Shown here piece after piece: positions 1-10,343 of a stretch of 64,000 nt of DNA. Below the pieces are notes generated by a model. It was given only the letters and a program-made list of their open reading frames with translations, was not told the origin of the DNA and searched no databases. The number at the start of each line of letters is the position of its first letter. Position 1 is the first letter of the stretch. The stretch covers positions 310,001-374,000 of the forward strand of contig MSJH02000657.1 in NCBI GenBank assembly GCA_001931875.2. Reading direction: 5' to 3'. The position numbers and the translations under genes were made by a program. The DNA comes from Byssochlamys sp. IMV 00236. Taxonomy: Eukaryota; Ascomycota; Eurotiomycetes; Eurotiales; Thermoascaceae.

Positions 1-1054
1 AAGGTTCCTGCATAAAAGAATCGCCAGTCCCTGCATTATTGATACATACCTTAGTTCCTAACTAACTAATGTTATCAGAGGACATATAAAGTAACAATAA
101 TATATGCAAGTAACATCGAGCTCCCGGCAGATTTCTTGACGAACGTTTCGTGAGGTACTGTACATCTTGAGAACGAGAGATAAGCCTCAAGGATCAATGA
201 GCAGGCAATAAAACGATTTACGCGAAATGAATTTCACTCGTGATACAGGCACTACGAGGCAATGCTGTTCATATGCAGCCGATATTGTAAGGCTTCTACC
301 GCAGCACGTAGAGTTCGTGAGGCGCCGCGGGGGTATTAAGTCTGCCCAGTCTCTGAAATCTGTTGACAATTAATGTCATCTATACTTATGACATAGCAAG
401 GAGCCATAGTAAGGAGTCGACGCACTTCCCATTGATCTTGTGACGTTCAGAGATAGCCAACATTGTTGTGGGCCGCCTTGACTGCAATTCTGTGATACAT
501 TTTCTCATAGATTGTGTTATCGATGCCTTCCTCGGCTGCCTTGTGTGTTTCAGACCCTGAACTCTGCCACGTCGACATATAATTACTGCCCAAACGAACC
601 AGTTCACAGTATACGCAACTACTGATGCCGGAATCCAATATCGTTTCATTGTTTATCCATGAACGAGTGGTTAGGATAGCTAATGCTGCAAGTTCTGTAA
701 GAGAGTAACCAACCTGTTTTGTTCAATTGCATATATACTCTTAGTCAGAGCAACCAATTGCAGATCAATGAAACTTGTTGGCTGCATGAAAGGAAAGGCA
801 AATGATCCTGGGATCGCGTTTTAACTAATCATCGTGGGCCACATTATCTACACCGATCGCCCATGCAAAACATACCAGCATCTGCAGGTGATCTGGCATG
901 AACTACACCGCTAGAGTTATTCTTGATGCGGCTCCTTGACAAGGAACGAAACCATATATATATGACCTGACTTCTCAGAGATGCATTGTAGCAGTCAGAC
1001 ACGTTCAGGATCAAACGCTTTGCTCCTTAATTTTACATCAACAAATCCTTGAAG
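1..1054. other. Gene-poor left edge and upstream region of the DUF6594 gene
   Basis: No convincing gene is visible here. Short open frames on the minus strand between 386 and 649 have no recognisable domain. A TATA-like run (TATATATAT) lies at 954-962, about 90 bases before the ATG at 1055, and may be the core promoter of the next gene. Confidence 0.5.
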
Positions 1055-2167
1055 ATGAGTTCCATTGACCATAGATACGACGAACTTATTGATTTATTCC
1101 AAAGATGCCCCCGAACAGCGGTTTTCCGAGATTTTCGCAACCTGAATCTCGTACGTATCCTGCAGCTACAGGCTACTATTGATGAATTTCAAAGGAGTTT
1201 TGAATCTCCTTCCATCGGAGCTAGCAACGGGGCTACAAATACAACAAACCCATCGACCTCTGAAGCACACTCCGCCGAGCCAGTCCTCCAAGTTGACATG
1301 GCCCAATGCATCTGGCCGACACTGAAAGAATATTGTATCAACTCCGCATTGGCTGTCTGGCAGATCTTGATTTGATCAGCAGGACTAACCAGTTTATCAG
1401 ATGAGCGTATGCTGCTAGATGTCCAGATCCAGAGCCTGCCAACTCCCGAGGAATGCGACCTCAACTATCTACGCCTGAGCCTTAAGAATGTTTCTGGATT
1501 GACAGAACATGAAGTTTCTCTGTGGAATCACGGAGACGACTTTGTTGCCCTATTCGCCGATCCCCACGAAGAATTTGACCGTTTTACGCGCTGGGTCTTC
1601 AATAGGCTTGAACTTTTCCATGACTACGTCCGTAAATTCAAGGTACGCATAAACTACTATTCCCATGTTGAGCAATACTACTTCCAATTTTCTTTCATGT
1701 AAGGACGAAAGTTATTGGCCTTCTCTGACAATCGTTAAACAGAAAGTAGACGACACACTACCTGTTGAAACGTATGCATACAATAGACGAGCCCTTGCTT
1801 CTATAGTCACCGTGTTCTCAGCCATCATGGCTGTTTTGATCAACGTTTCTTCCATCTACATCTTATACTATATAGATAGTATGCAGACGAGGTTGGGAGT
1901 TATCATGATCTATACCGCTCTCTTTGCATTGATGATGATGATCCTTACCAATAGCGGGGGAGCCAACATCTTCCCAGCTACCGCTGCGTAAGTAGAGGGT
2001 TATTTTCGCTATTCAATTCTCAGTATTCATTTTGATACATACTACTTTCTCGATTTCAATCATTCGAACTGTTCTAGGTGGCCTATTGTGCTGATCGTCG
2101 CCTCTTTAGTTACGCTGCTGTGCTAGTCGTTTTCATTGGAAACAATAACAATAACAACGGCAGCTAG
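1055..2167 (+). CDS. DUF6594 domain membrane protein (four exons)
   Basis: This is a fungal DUF6594 protein of unknown role, probably in a membrane. I infer exons 1055-1334, 1401-1642, 1704-1987 and 2110-2167, giving 287 residues; every junction keeps the frame and has GT..AG borders. The N-terminal part carries the usual FRDFRNLNLVRILQLQ stretch, followed by the helical segment with KEYYERMLLDVQIQSLPTP that forms across intron 1. The C-terminal third has hydrophobic segments (ALASIVTVFSAIMAVLINVS and LGVIMIYTALFALMMMILT) and ends in ATAAYAAVLVVFIG, the typical family ending rebuilt across intron 3. A run of six asparagines sits just before the stop. The ATG at 1055 is the first in frame. Family membership is recognised from these motifs; function is not known. 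Confidence 0.8.
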
Positions 2168-2710
2168 AATTCGGACGAGCAGGATTGTCAATACCTGGTG
2201 ACATCTACATATTTGCGACGTCGGATATGTAAGTGAATGGAATTTGATAATCCTTGAGTCAGGACGTTCTGCGAAGTTCTTACCAGCAAGACCGACGACC
2301 GCACCTGGTACACGGAGGCTATCCAAGATACTGGTATTTCCCAATTCGTATAGTTCTCTTACCTTTCTTGATTGTTTTATCTTGACTTACTTCATTCATA
2401 TTCTTTCCTCGTCATGTATTATTTTTACTCTCTTTTCATGGTGGAGCTGTAGGCTGGTGTCCGTGCATATGCATACGGCACACGAAGTCTACGATGGGGT
2501 CGTGTTACATTCGCCCAGTGTATTTCTTTTCATTTACTATCTCTTGAATACAACAATTCCTGAATTATCTTTTCTTCCATTTGGTTTTGGGCTCAATGAT
2601 TCAAATAGCCAACGTTCAGCATAAAGTAGACAGGCTCCGTGTTGTTCAAGTTAAGCGCCCTCTAGCACATCCTTTCTCGAATCCAGAATCCACAGAGATG
2701 AGCGAACCTT
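2168..2710. other. Intergenic, convergent 3' ends
   Basis: This stretch separates the 3' ends of the DUF6594 gene (plus) and the UPF0045 gene (minus). It is T-rich around 2380-2440 and contains no open frame with gene-like features. Confidence 0.5.
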
Positions 2711-3337
2711 TTACGTGACAGCCAGAATCCTCTCCACAGACGCGACATTCCCTTCCATTGGCTGCACTTTGTCCGTCCTACTCGGTGATGTCAAGTTAGT
2801 AAGGGATCTCAGCGGAGCGATCTATTATACAGTTCCCGAAATCGGAAGGTATTCAAAAATCACGTACCGGGTGGTAATTCGGATATCAGTCTGGATTCTC
2901 GCTATACCCTGTTGATGAATAAGAGTATGCGCCCATCCAATTACCTGCATGACTTGATCCCAGGGTCCTTCTGAAAGCAATCAAACCACATTAGCAGGAG
3001 TCAAATGTTTGACTGTGAAATATGAAAATGTCGAATCGGAGATCAGAGTGATGGAAGATAGGGGGTAGGAATCCATACCGACCGTAGTCCCTGTCGAGTG
3101 CATCATGAATTTCAGCCCTGTTTGCTGAATGAGCCGTTGAACATCAGCAATTTGTTGGGAGAAGGAGGTTGTTTGGTGTCCTATCTGATTTATTCATCAG
3201 TATAGTGTGCGCATAAGATATAAAGACAGCTTCCTAAATGGAACGAGGATTGAAACTGATTAAAGACCAACCGGAATGAGCGAGAAATCAGCCGTGCAGC
3301 GCGCTGGGGTCGCTAAGGCCGGGGCGTTGAATGCCAT
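2711..3337 (-). CDS. UPF0045 / ECM15-type thiamine-binding protein (four small exons)
   Basis: I infer minus-strand exons 3337-3272, 3184-3079, 2970-2868 and 2777-2711, giving 113 residues, the size usual for this family. Joined in frame they read ADFSLIPIGHQTTSFSQQIA, then LKFMMHSTGTTVEGPWDQVM, then a stretch with IQTDIRITTRTDK. These match the LIPIG, LHS.GTT.EGPWD and DIR..TRTDK blocks of the UPF0045 (Thiamine_BP) family, which includes yeast Ecm15. Some bacterial members bind thiamine, and the fold is a small ferredoxin-like tetramer. All four exons are too short to stand out as long open frames, so the gene is easily missed. It lies 471 bases downstream of a thiamine-diphosphate enzyme on the same strand. 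Role in this organism is inferred only. Confidence 0.85.
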
Positions 3338-3808
3338 TTTCTCTATCTCTACCTTAGTATTTGATTTCTCGAACGTAGAGTGTAGTCCAGTATCGCGCAA
3401 GGACTGGAGCAGAGGTTTGGGCTGTTTATCTTATTCACGAATAGATAAATATTGTATATGAGATAATAACCCCTCAATAGAGCCTTGTAATTGTGACGTA
3501 GAGAGATAATATGGGATTATGCATATCTGACGGGAATGGGTAGAGATTACGATTTTACATGGATTAGTTACTGCGGGACTGAGATGGATGGAAGTATGAT
3601 TGGATATAAGATCGGCAATTCTGAGGTAGAGTAGGGATGGTACAAAGACAAACTGAGCAAGGGTTGATGAGAATATAGGGGCTGATATCGGCAAAATTTG
3701 GCATATTGTTTACGGTGCTGATTATGGAGTTTTAAATTTCGATTATAACATATGATAGTCGATCCTCAGTCCAGACCCGGACACGCGCACCCAGTGCACT
3801 GATTTAAT
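3338..3808. other. Intergenic between UPF0045 and E1 alpha genes
   Basis: This AT-rich spacer should hold the promoter of the UPF0045 gene and the 3' end of the E1 alpha gene. No gene or clear motif was seen. Confidence 0.5.
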
Positions 3809-5176
3809 TTAATAATAGTATGTCTCGTAAGTAGTTCTTCCTCTCATATAAAGAGGCTCGCTCCCTCGAACGTAAATATCCTGGAAAAGAGTATCCCCTG
3901 TGGGCTGCGGTTCTGGCATATTCTCCACCTCCGTCACAGCCTGTTTGATCTTGTCTCTGACCTGTTTCTCTAATTCGTCTAGTTCCTCATCTGTGTGCGT
4001 TTTCCAGTCGAGGAGTTTTTCTTTCAACATTGGGATGGGATCAGATTCCCGTTTCGATTTTAGTTCCTCTCGAGTACGGTACCCGATTCCGGGATCAGAC
4101 ATCGAGTGCCCTGCGAAACGGTATGTTTGAAATTCGTATACCAGAGGACCATTCCCAGATCTGATATAGTCGCGAGCGTGTTGTACCGCTGCTTGCACGG
4201 CGAGGACATCCATCCCGTATACGCGAAGACCAGGGATGTATTGGCCGCGTTTGTAGTAATCAGTCGAAGCAGAAGCACGCTCAACGGATGTCCCCATGCC
4301 GTAGTGGTTGTCTGGATATCGAATTAGCTGGGTCGATCTAGAAAGAAGAAGTCTTGTAACTTACTTTCACAACCATACAAAACCGGTAACTCCCATAATT
4401 TGGCCATATTAAAGGCTTCATGGACCTGACCCTGATTCGCTGCACCATCGCCATATAAATTGACCGTGATGTTTGGGCTCTCTTGATATTTCTGCGCCAT
4501 AGCAATACCTGTCCCGACTGGTACAGAGGCGCCGACAATGCCGTTTCCTCCAAAGAACCCCTCGCGGAACATATGCATAGATCCTCCCTTTCCGTGGGAG
4601 ATACCATCCTGGCGACCCAGAAGCTCGCCTAGGATCGATTGTATAGATGCTCCACGCATGTAGGTATTGCCATGCGATCGATATGCAGTTATGAGTAAAT
4701 CATCCCTTGTGATCTCGTGCTCGATACCAACAGAGACAGCTTCTTGACCGGTTGACAGGTGGCAGAAGCCGCGGATTTTCTTCTGTTTATATAGAGAATC
4801 TGCGGTCACTTCGAGACGTCTGTTCAGGTAAACTGTCAGATAAGTGCCTCATAAAGAATGTGGAAGAGAAGTACCTTATCGTCAACATGTCATGGTATAA
4901 CTGCTTTAGGTGATCCTTCGTCGTCTCTAAGTAGTATGGAGGCGGATCGAAATTGTAGGTTTCGAATGCGTCGTCGTCGAGCGGGACTCGGAATGGTTTA
5001 TCACTCGCCTATCAATAGATAGCATTAGACACGATATCAGCCCAGGTACAATTGGATCTTACAGTAGGAATGTTCCCGAGATCCGTCACTTGCGCCAAGT
5101 AACGGCGGCCACAGTGCCCTATTATCCTGGGAATCCGAGTGGCTCTGAGAGTAGTCGCTTGAGTTCTTGAGAACAT
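3809..5176 (-). CDS. PDA1: Pyruvate dehydrogenase E1 component, alpha subunit, mitochondrial
   Basis: This subunit forms the E1 heterotetramer that decarboxylates pyruvate with thiamine diphosphate in the mitochondrial matrix. Inferred exons are 5176-5063, 5008-4875, 4819-4365 and 4311-3809 (401 residues, normal length). The N-terminus ([17 protein letters not shown]) is Arg-rich without acids, as in a matrix-targeting presequence. The core shows [33 protein letters not shown], and the ThDP/Mg motif [20 protein letters not shown] ending in CENNHYGMGT, the last formed across intron 3. The phospho-loop reads [12 protein letters not shown], with the regulatory serines kept. Some positions that I recall as nearly invariant differ (YRYGGHS in most relatives, QVFEAF rather than QVHEAF, CENNKYG rather than CENNHYG), so this might be a second paralogue rather than the main copy. 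Confidence 0.92.
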
Positions 5177-6167
5177 GTTTTAAACCGATAAACCGAGATT
5201 CGAGAACTGGAATACTCGATACTCGAAAAATTAGCAATGCAGCTGTTCGTCCCGTGAATCGCTGGACAGCCACGCTGACTTCAGACCACACCAGGCGAAG
5301 AACCGAAAATTCTCCCGTGTAAGAGAGCTCGTAACAGAGTATTCCTCTTTAAATTGTAAGTTAGGTTTAAAGCGACGCATTCTACCGTTGATCCATAGCG
5401 TTCTTACGCCGCGCTCAAGTAAGTAACGCCATGACGTTAATCTTATCTCACGAAGGAGGGGTACATAATAACACGTTGATCAACCGGAAACTTCGTCTTC
5501 TATATACTATATCGGATACTATCTAGCTATTTCATTTGTATGCTAAACACAAGGACAATATTTCTATTCGAACTCTTTACCTTGATACATTGTCTGTCGT
5601 CTTGGTACGATCGAGTACTTTCTATGCTGTAATCCACGAGGGATACTATGTATGGATCCAAGAGTTCCACCCCGACTATTTCAATACATTAACGGATGCA
5701 CAATTACAATCGAGGATGGACAACGATTATATACTATTAAAAAGAGACATGCCCGTGCCCAAGAGAACAGTAGAGTATCATTCCGCGACGGTGATTGGCC
5801 AGCCTTATCCGGCTCGGAATAACAATGCTGCGCACCTTGGATGACGCATTTGGCCATTGATAATGCTCTCTTATGTTGCTCAGTCGGGTTGTTCAAGACA
5901 GAACAAAAGCTGGATCGCATGCATTTCCATGCACCAGAAGGTTGTATCTATTTTCTTGGACGGACTCTGTTCTTTTTGCTATATTCGTCTTCCTATCACT
6001 TGTTGGGACTAAACTGCATATGTGATCCGAAATTGGAAATCTCCAGAGGAACAGTGATAATCAAACAAGTGAAGAAGCATCTAGTGAAAATGACGAAAGA
6101 TGCTATGATCTACGATGTTTTGAAATCATAACTTTCAACATATGTCTATACCTTGAAGACTTTTGGT
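5177..6167. other. Divergent intergenic region between E1 alpha and rad4
   Basis: The stretch should contain the promoters of both flanking genes. Open frames at 5536-5844 and 5841-6131 start at non-ATG codons or lack recognisable domains, so I do not call them. Confidence 0.5.
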
Positions 6168-9100
6168 ATGGCTCGTACTTCCTCTTCCCGTCCCCAGCGA
6201 GGCAGGGCGGGTCGCGGACGTCCAGCGAGACACAGGGAGAGTGACGAGGATGAAGAGATTCCAGAGCTGTACAGGGAGATGCTAGCTGAGGCTGATGCTC
6301 GCGCCAAAAATCAACCGGACGCGGATGATCGTCCTATCAAACGGAGAAGAGTGGGAGAGCGACGAGTAGCATCCCCCGAAATCAAGCCTGATGAGGCAAC
6401 AGCACCTTTGCAGAGTCCAGATGCAGGTCCTACTAAACAGGTCCAAATCGCATACGACTCGGCCGCTTCCGATGATTCGGATATGGAATGGGAAGAAGTT
6501 GACATTGAGCAACGATCGACTAATGCACCGGAGGCTTCTACTCAGGCCGAAGGAGCAAATGAGCCCCTACAGATCACGCTGGGCCAGCATGGTGCCACTA
6601 CGCCCAAGCCTGCTGTCCCACGACGGAAAGCTATAACAGCAGCGGAGAGAAAGTTACGTCTTGACGTCCACAAAGTCCATCTCTTGTGTCTACTCAGCCA
6701 TGTCCAGATACGCAACCTGTGGTGTAATGACGATGAGGTCCAGGTATGTTGGAGTTATTTTGATGCGTAAACCGCTGTTGATTGAATTATCTAGGGGTCC
6801 CTGAGACCAATGCTGTCAAAGCAAACGAGAAACTTCCTTAACCCCAAGGAAGGGATGTCGCAGTTCACTAGGTCGACTACATTTGTCGATGGCCTAAAAC
6901 AAGCCAGTGACGCTTTCTCTAGGAGATTTCGTGTTACGGAATCAGGATTCAAGAGGCCATACTGGGCAGAAGACCGCAGAGACCTAGATAAGAGAACGGT
7001 AAACTCCAAGGACCCATGTATTGACGCGGTTTCATTCTGACCACAGACAGGAAGCGATTACGCAAGGCGTTGAGACAATTGTCTCCAAAGAGGATTTCCG
7101 AAAACAGTCAAAGACAATGCAAGGATCGCGAGACTTCGGGGCCCAGCTGTTCTGTGCATTACTACGTTCTGTGGCGGTAGAGACGCGGTTAGTTTGCTCT
7201 TTACAGGCCATCCCTTTCACTGGAACTGTGAAAGGCTTCAACCCAGTCGAGACAAGTCCAAAATATATCGTGATATCCTCGGATGATCATGATGGTTCAA
7301 GCGATGATAAGTCGCGTTCACAAACGCCAGCAACCAGCACCCCACCACCGAGACTTCGCAGGATAGGCCAACCTCAGTTCACCCCTTCTGTTCGCCGCCC
7401 TGTGCATACAGTCCAGCGGACAAGTAAGTTCATGTGTACCCCATTATCTGTGCTCTGTGCTGAATCCGAAAAGCCACCCTACGACGTTCCGAAGAGTCCC
7501 CGTATCCAGTCTTCTGGGTGGAAGCATTCAACGAGGCAGTTCAAAAATGGATACCCGTTGATCCCATCGTCACAAAGACGGTTGCCAAGCCTACCAAATT
7601 TGAACCTCCAGCCAGCGATCGTTACAATGCCATGAGTTACGTCGTAGCGTTTGAGGATGATGCATCCGCTAGGGACGTGACTAGGCGGTACACAAAATCC
7701 TATAATGCAAAAACTTTACGAAACCGTGTTGAAAGCACCAAAGGAGGAGAGAAATGGTGGCAGAAGACAATGTCCTTTTTCGAGAAGCCGTTTATGGATG
7801 ACCGAGACCAAGCTGAGACTGGGGAGTTGACGGCGAAAACTGCGGCGGAGCCAATGCCCCGGAATGTGCAGGACTTTAAGGACCACCCGGTGTACGCACT
7901 GGAGAGACATCTGCGTCGAAATGAAGTCATCTTCCCCAAGCGTGTCATTGGACAGGTGGCTGTTGGCAAATCTGGATCTAAGAACCAGGTTTTGGAGCCT
8001 GTTTATCGCCGTGGTGATGTTCATACTGTCAGGAGTGCTGACGGCTGGTACCGTCTTGGAAGAGATATTAAAATCGGAGAACAACCTCTGAAACGTGTTC
8101 CAGCAAACAGAAACAAAGCCCTGGAAACAAATGATGATGAAGACGATCTCGAAGAAGCTGCTGAGACCCCACTCTATGCTGAATTTCAGACCGAGCTCTA
8201 TACCCCTCCACCAGTGATCAAAGGGAAAGTACCCAGGAATGCATACGGAAACATAGATGTTTATGTTCCAAGTATGGTCCCGCCTGGCGGGTTCCATTTG
8301 AAACATCCAGAAGCTGCTCGCGCTGCCAGGATATTGGGCATCGACTACGCTGATGCTGTGACAGGTTTCCAGTTCAAAGGGCGACATGGAACAGCTGTCA
8401 TTCAGGGCATAGTGGCTGCTAATCAGTACCGCGAGGCCCTCGAAGAAGTCTTGCGGTGCCTTGAGGATGAGCGTCTTCAAGAAGAGACTGAGAGAAAGAC
8501 CGCTGAGGCTCTCCGACTTTGGAAGCACTTCCTGGTCAAGCTCAGGATTGCCGAGAGAGTGAAGAACTATGCAGTTGAGGGCGAAGACGTCAATGAAATT
8601 GATCCTCCTCTAGACGATTATAATAATAAAGAAGAAGAAGAGGAACTTGGCGGTGGCTTCTTTCCCGAAGATGGCCAGGAAATAGCAGAACCTACTGCGG
8701 GCACTGGATCCTTCTCTGGATCCCCCAGAGAAATCGAAAATCCAGAACAACTTGCCTCTTATAGTGGGGATGACGGTGATGGTGATAGTGGAGGTTTCAT
8801 TCCCGAAAGTGGTGGGGAGGAACTCAAAGATACAGAATCCGTACTACCTGAACAGAGCAACGACCCCGGGGCAGATACTAAGGCGCTAGGTACATCGACA
8901 AAGCCTCATTCGCGCTACACTCTCGTTGTTGTCCCTAACGATGGGACGAAAAAGGAGGCAAACGCGGCTGTGGACTTGACTGCTAGGAGGCCGTCTGATA
9001 CCGCAGCTCGCCGCTTCCAGCTTGGCACAGCAGAAAGCAATGAAAGGGGTATTCAGCTAAAACATGAAATCGCTGTCTTAAATGGCGTACAGGGTTCCTC

Positions 9101-9317
9101 AGAGACACCGATCACCGTGGATTCCTCCAGCGAACCTAATTCCAAGGCTGCTAGCGTGCAAATCGTTTCAGCACCAGAGTCAGAGAATAAATCTCATGCA
9201 GAGGCTCCCGAAACCGAGAAGACTCCTCAATCGGATGATAGCGTCTCGGAGGTTTCCTTACTATCCCACGACCCTGAAGATGAGGATGCAGAGCCAGAGT
9301 GGTTGCTTTCTGATTAG
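6168..9317 (+). CDS. rad4: DNA repair protein Rad4 (XPC homologue)
   Basis: Rad4/XPC recognises helix-distorting lesions and starts global-genome nucleotide excision repair in the nucleus, with Rad23 as partner. Inferred exons are 6168-6743, 6795-6998, 7051-7423 and 7474-9317, giving 998 residues. The basic, acidic N-terminus is disordered. A transglutaminase-like domain covers roughly residues 190-510 and includes YPVFWVEAFNEAVQKWIPVD. Beta-hairpin domain 1 starts near residue 515 (FKDHPVYALERHLRRNEVIF), domain 2 follows, and domain 3 lies near 630-710 (RNAYGNIDVYVPSMVPPGG and GFQFKGRHGTAVIQGIVAA). The last 250 residues are acidic and low in complexity, ending in DPEDEDAEPEWLLSD. The ATG at 6168 gives MARTSSSRPQRGRAGRG, and introns are 50-52 bases long. 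Confidence 0.93.
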
Positions 9318-10343
9318 GCGACTTCTCTGCACGACCAAACCCAGTTCATCTTGCTCTTATTCTTGCACGTCTTTTGGTTGGCGCAGGAACCCCATGTTAG
9401 AGACATGTTTTGAGCAGATATGGTCTAAATCCATCAATCACGGATACCTTGTTTGTATTTTGGGCAATGAAAGCTTGCCATGAGTTATGGTACCTCTTAT
9501 TACTGTGCGCTGGTTTGATAACTCCTTTCATGGTAACTGACTAGTTAAAGCTGACGGGCTCGATCACTAATGATAGCCTAGTCTAAGTTGAACTCGTTAG
9601 CGATCCTCGATCTCCTGCCATGCAACATACATAAGTAGAACAGTAAACGCGCTTGCTTCAATAGTACGATGGGCATTTGTGCCATTGACATATGTCAGAG
9701 ACAGCCAGTACCCGGCTCTCCTCGATGCGCCTAACTCGATCGTCGAAGGGGCTGCTTATCACGTTCTGACAGTTAAAGATGGAGAGAAACCAGCTGCTGA
9801 CGAAACAAGCAATTACCGGACAGAGCGTTGCTGCATCAATTATATGGATAGAGAAGAACATCCTGAGAAATCGGTCCTGCGTTAAGTTTGCTGGAGACGC
9901 CAGAGATCTTAGTTGAAGGTGGGTTCGATTTGAAAGCCTGGTTGAAATACTTATGGGAAGGACGGCGGCACTGGAGAAGTTGGAGGCTAAAGTGAAAATA
10001 CCGTGCCAAAAACAGGCTAGATGTGCGTAAAATAAATATATGCAGCGTTGACTCTGAGTGTTATAAGCAGGAGGCATGGTCCTTGACGATATCTGTAGTA
10101 CTAGTACTTAGATTACTCCCTATCTTAGGTACATCTATCGAACACAACTACGCACAATCGGGTAAGATGGAAGCGACGCACGGGCCTCCGACGCGCTCGA
10201 CGCGTCTTTGAATATCCACCAAGTCAGTCAACTTGGATGCCTTGGGTTTCCGGTTCGATTCGGTTTGTTCGGTTTTCGGTTTGGGTTTTCAATCATGATC
10301 ATAAACCATTCTGCCGCAAATCGACTAGGAAGATTCATCAGAT
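9318..10343. other. Intergenic between rad4 and the unknown 706-residue gene
   Basis: About 1 kb holding the rad4 3' end and the next promoter. Around 10245-10300 there is an interrupted run of GGTTT/CGGTTT-like units. No gene was recognised. Confidence 0.45.

Noticed and set aside
386..649. Minus-strand frames near the left edge that could be exons
   Set aside because: Two overlapping frames compete, neither joins to a longer product, and no domain was recognised.
2244..2624. A 126-codon plus-strand frame after the DUF6594 gene
   Set aside because: The DUF6594 ending is complete at 2167, and this T-rich frame has no domain; it is probably 3' trailer.
5536..6131. Two consecutive plus-strand frames before rad4
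   Set aside because: The first starts with TTG, neither has a recognisable domain, and they lie in the likely promoter of rad4.
7716..8528. A 270-codon frame antisense to rad4
   Set aside because: It lies wholly opposite the conserved beta-hairpin domains of Rad4, so it is a shadow of them.
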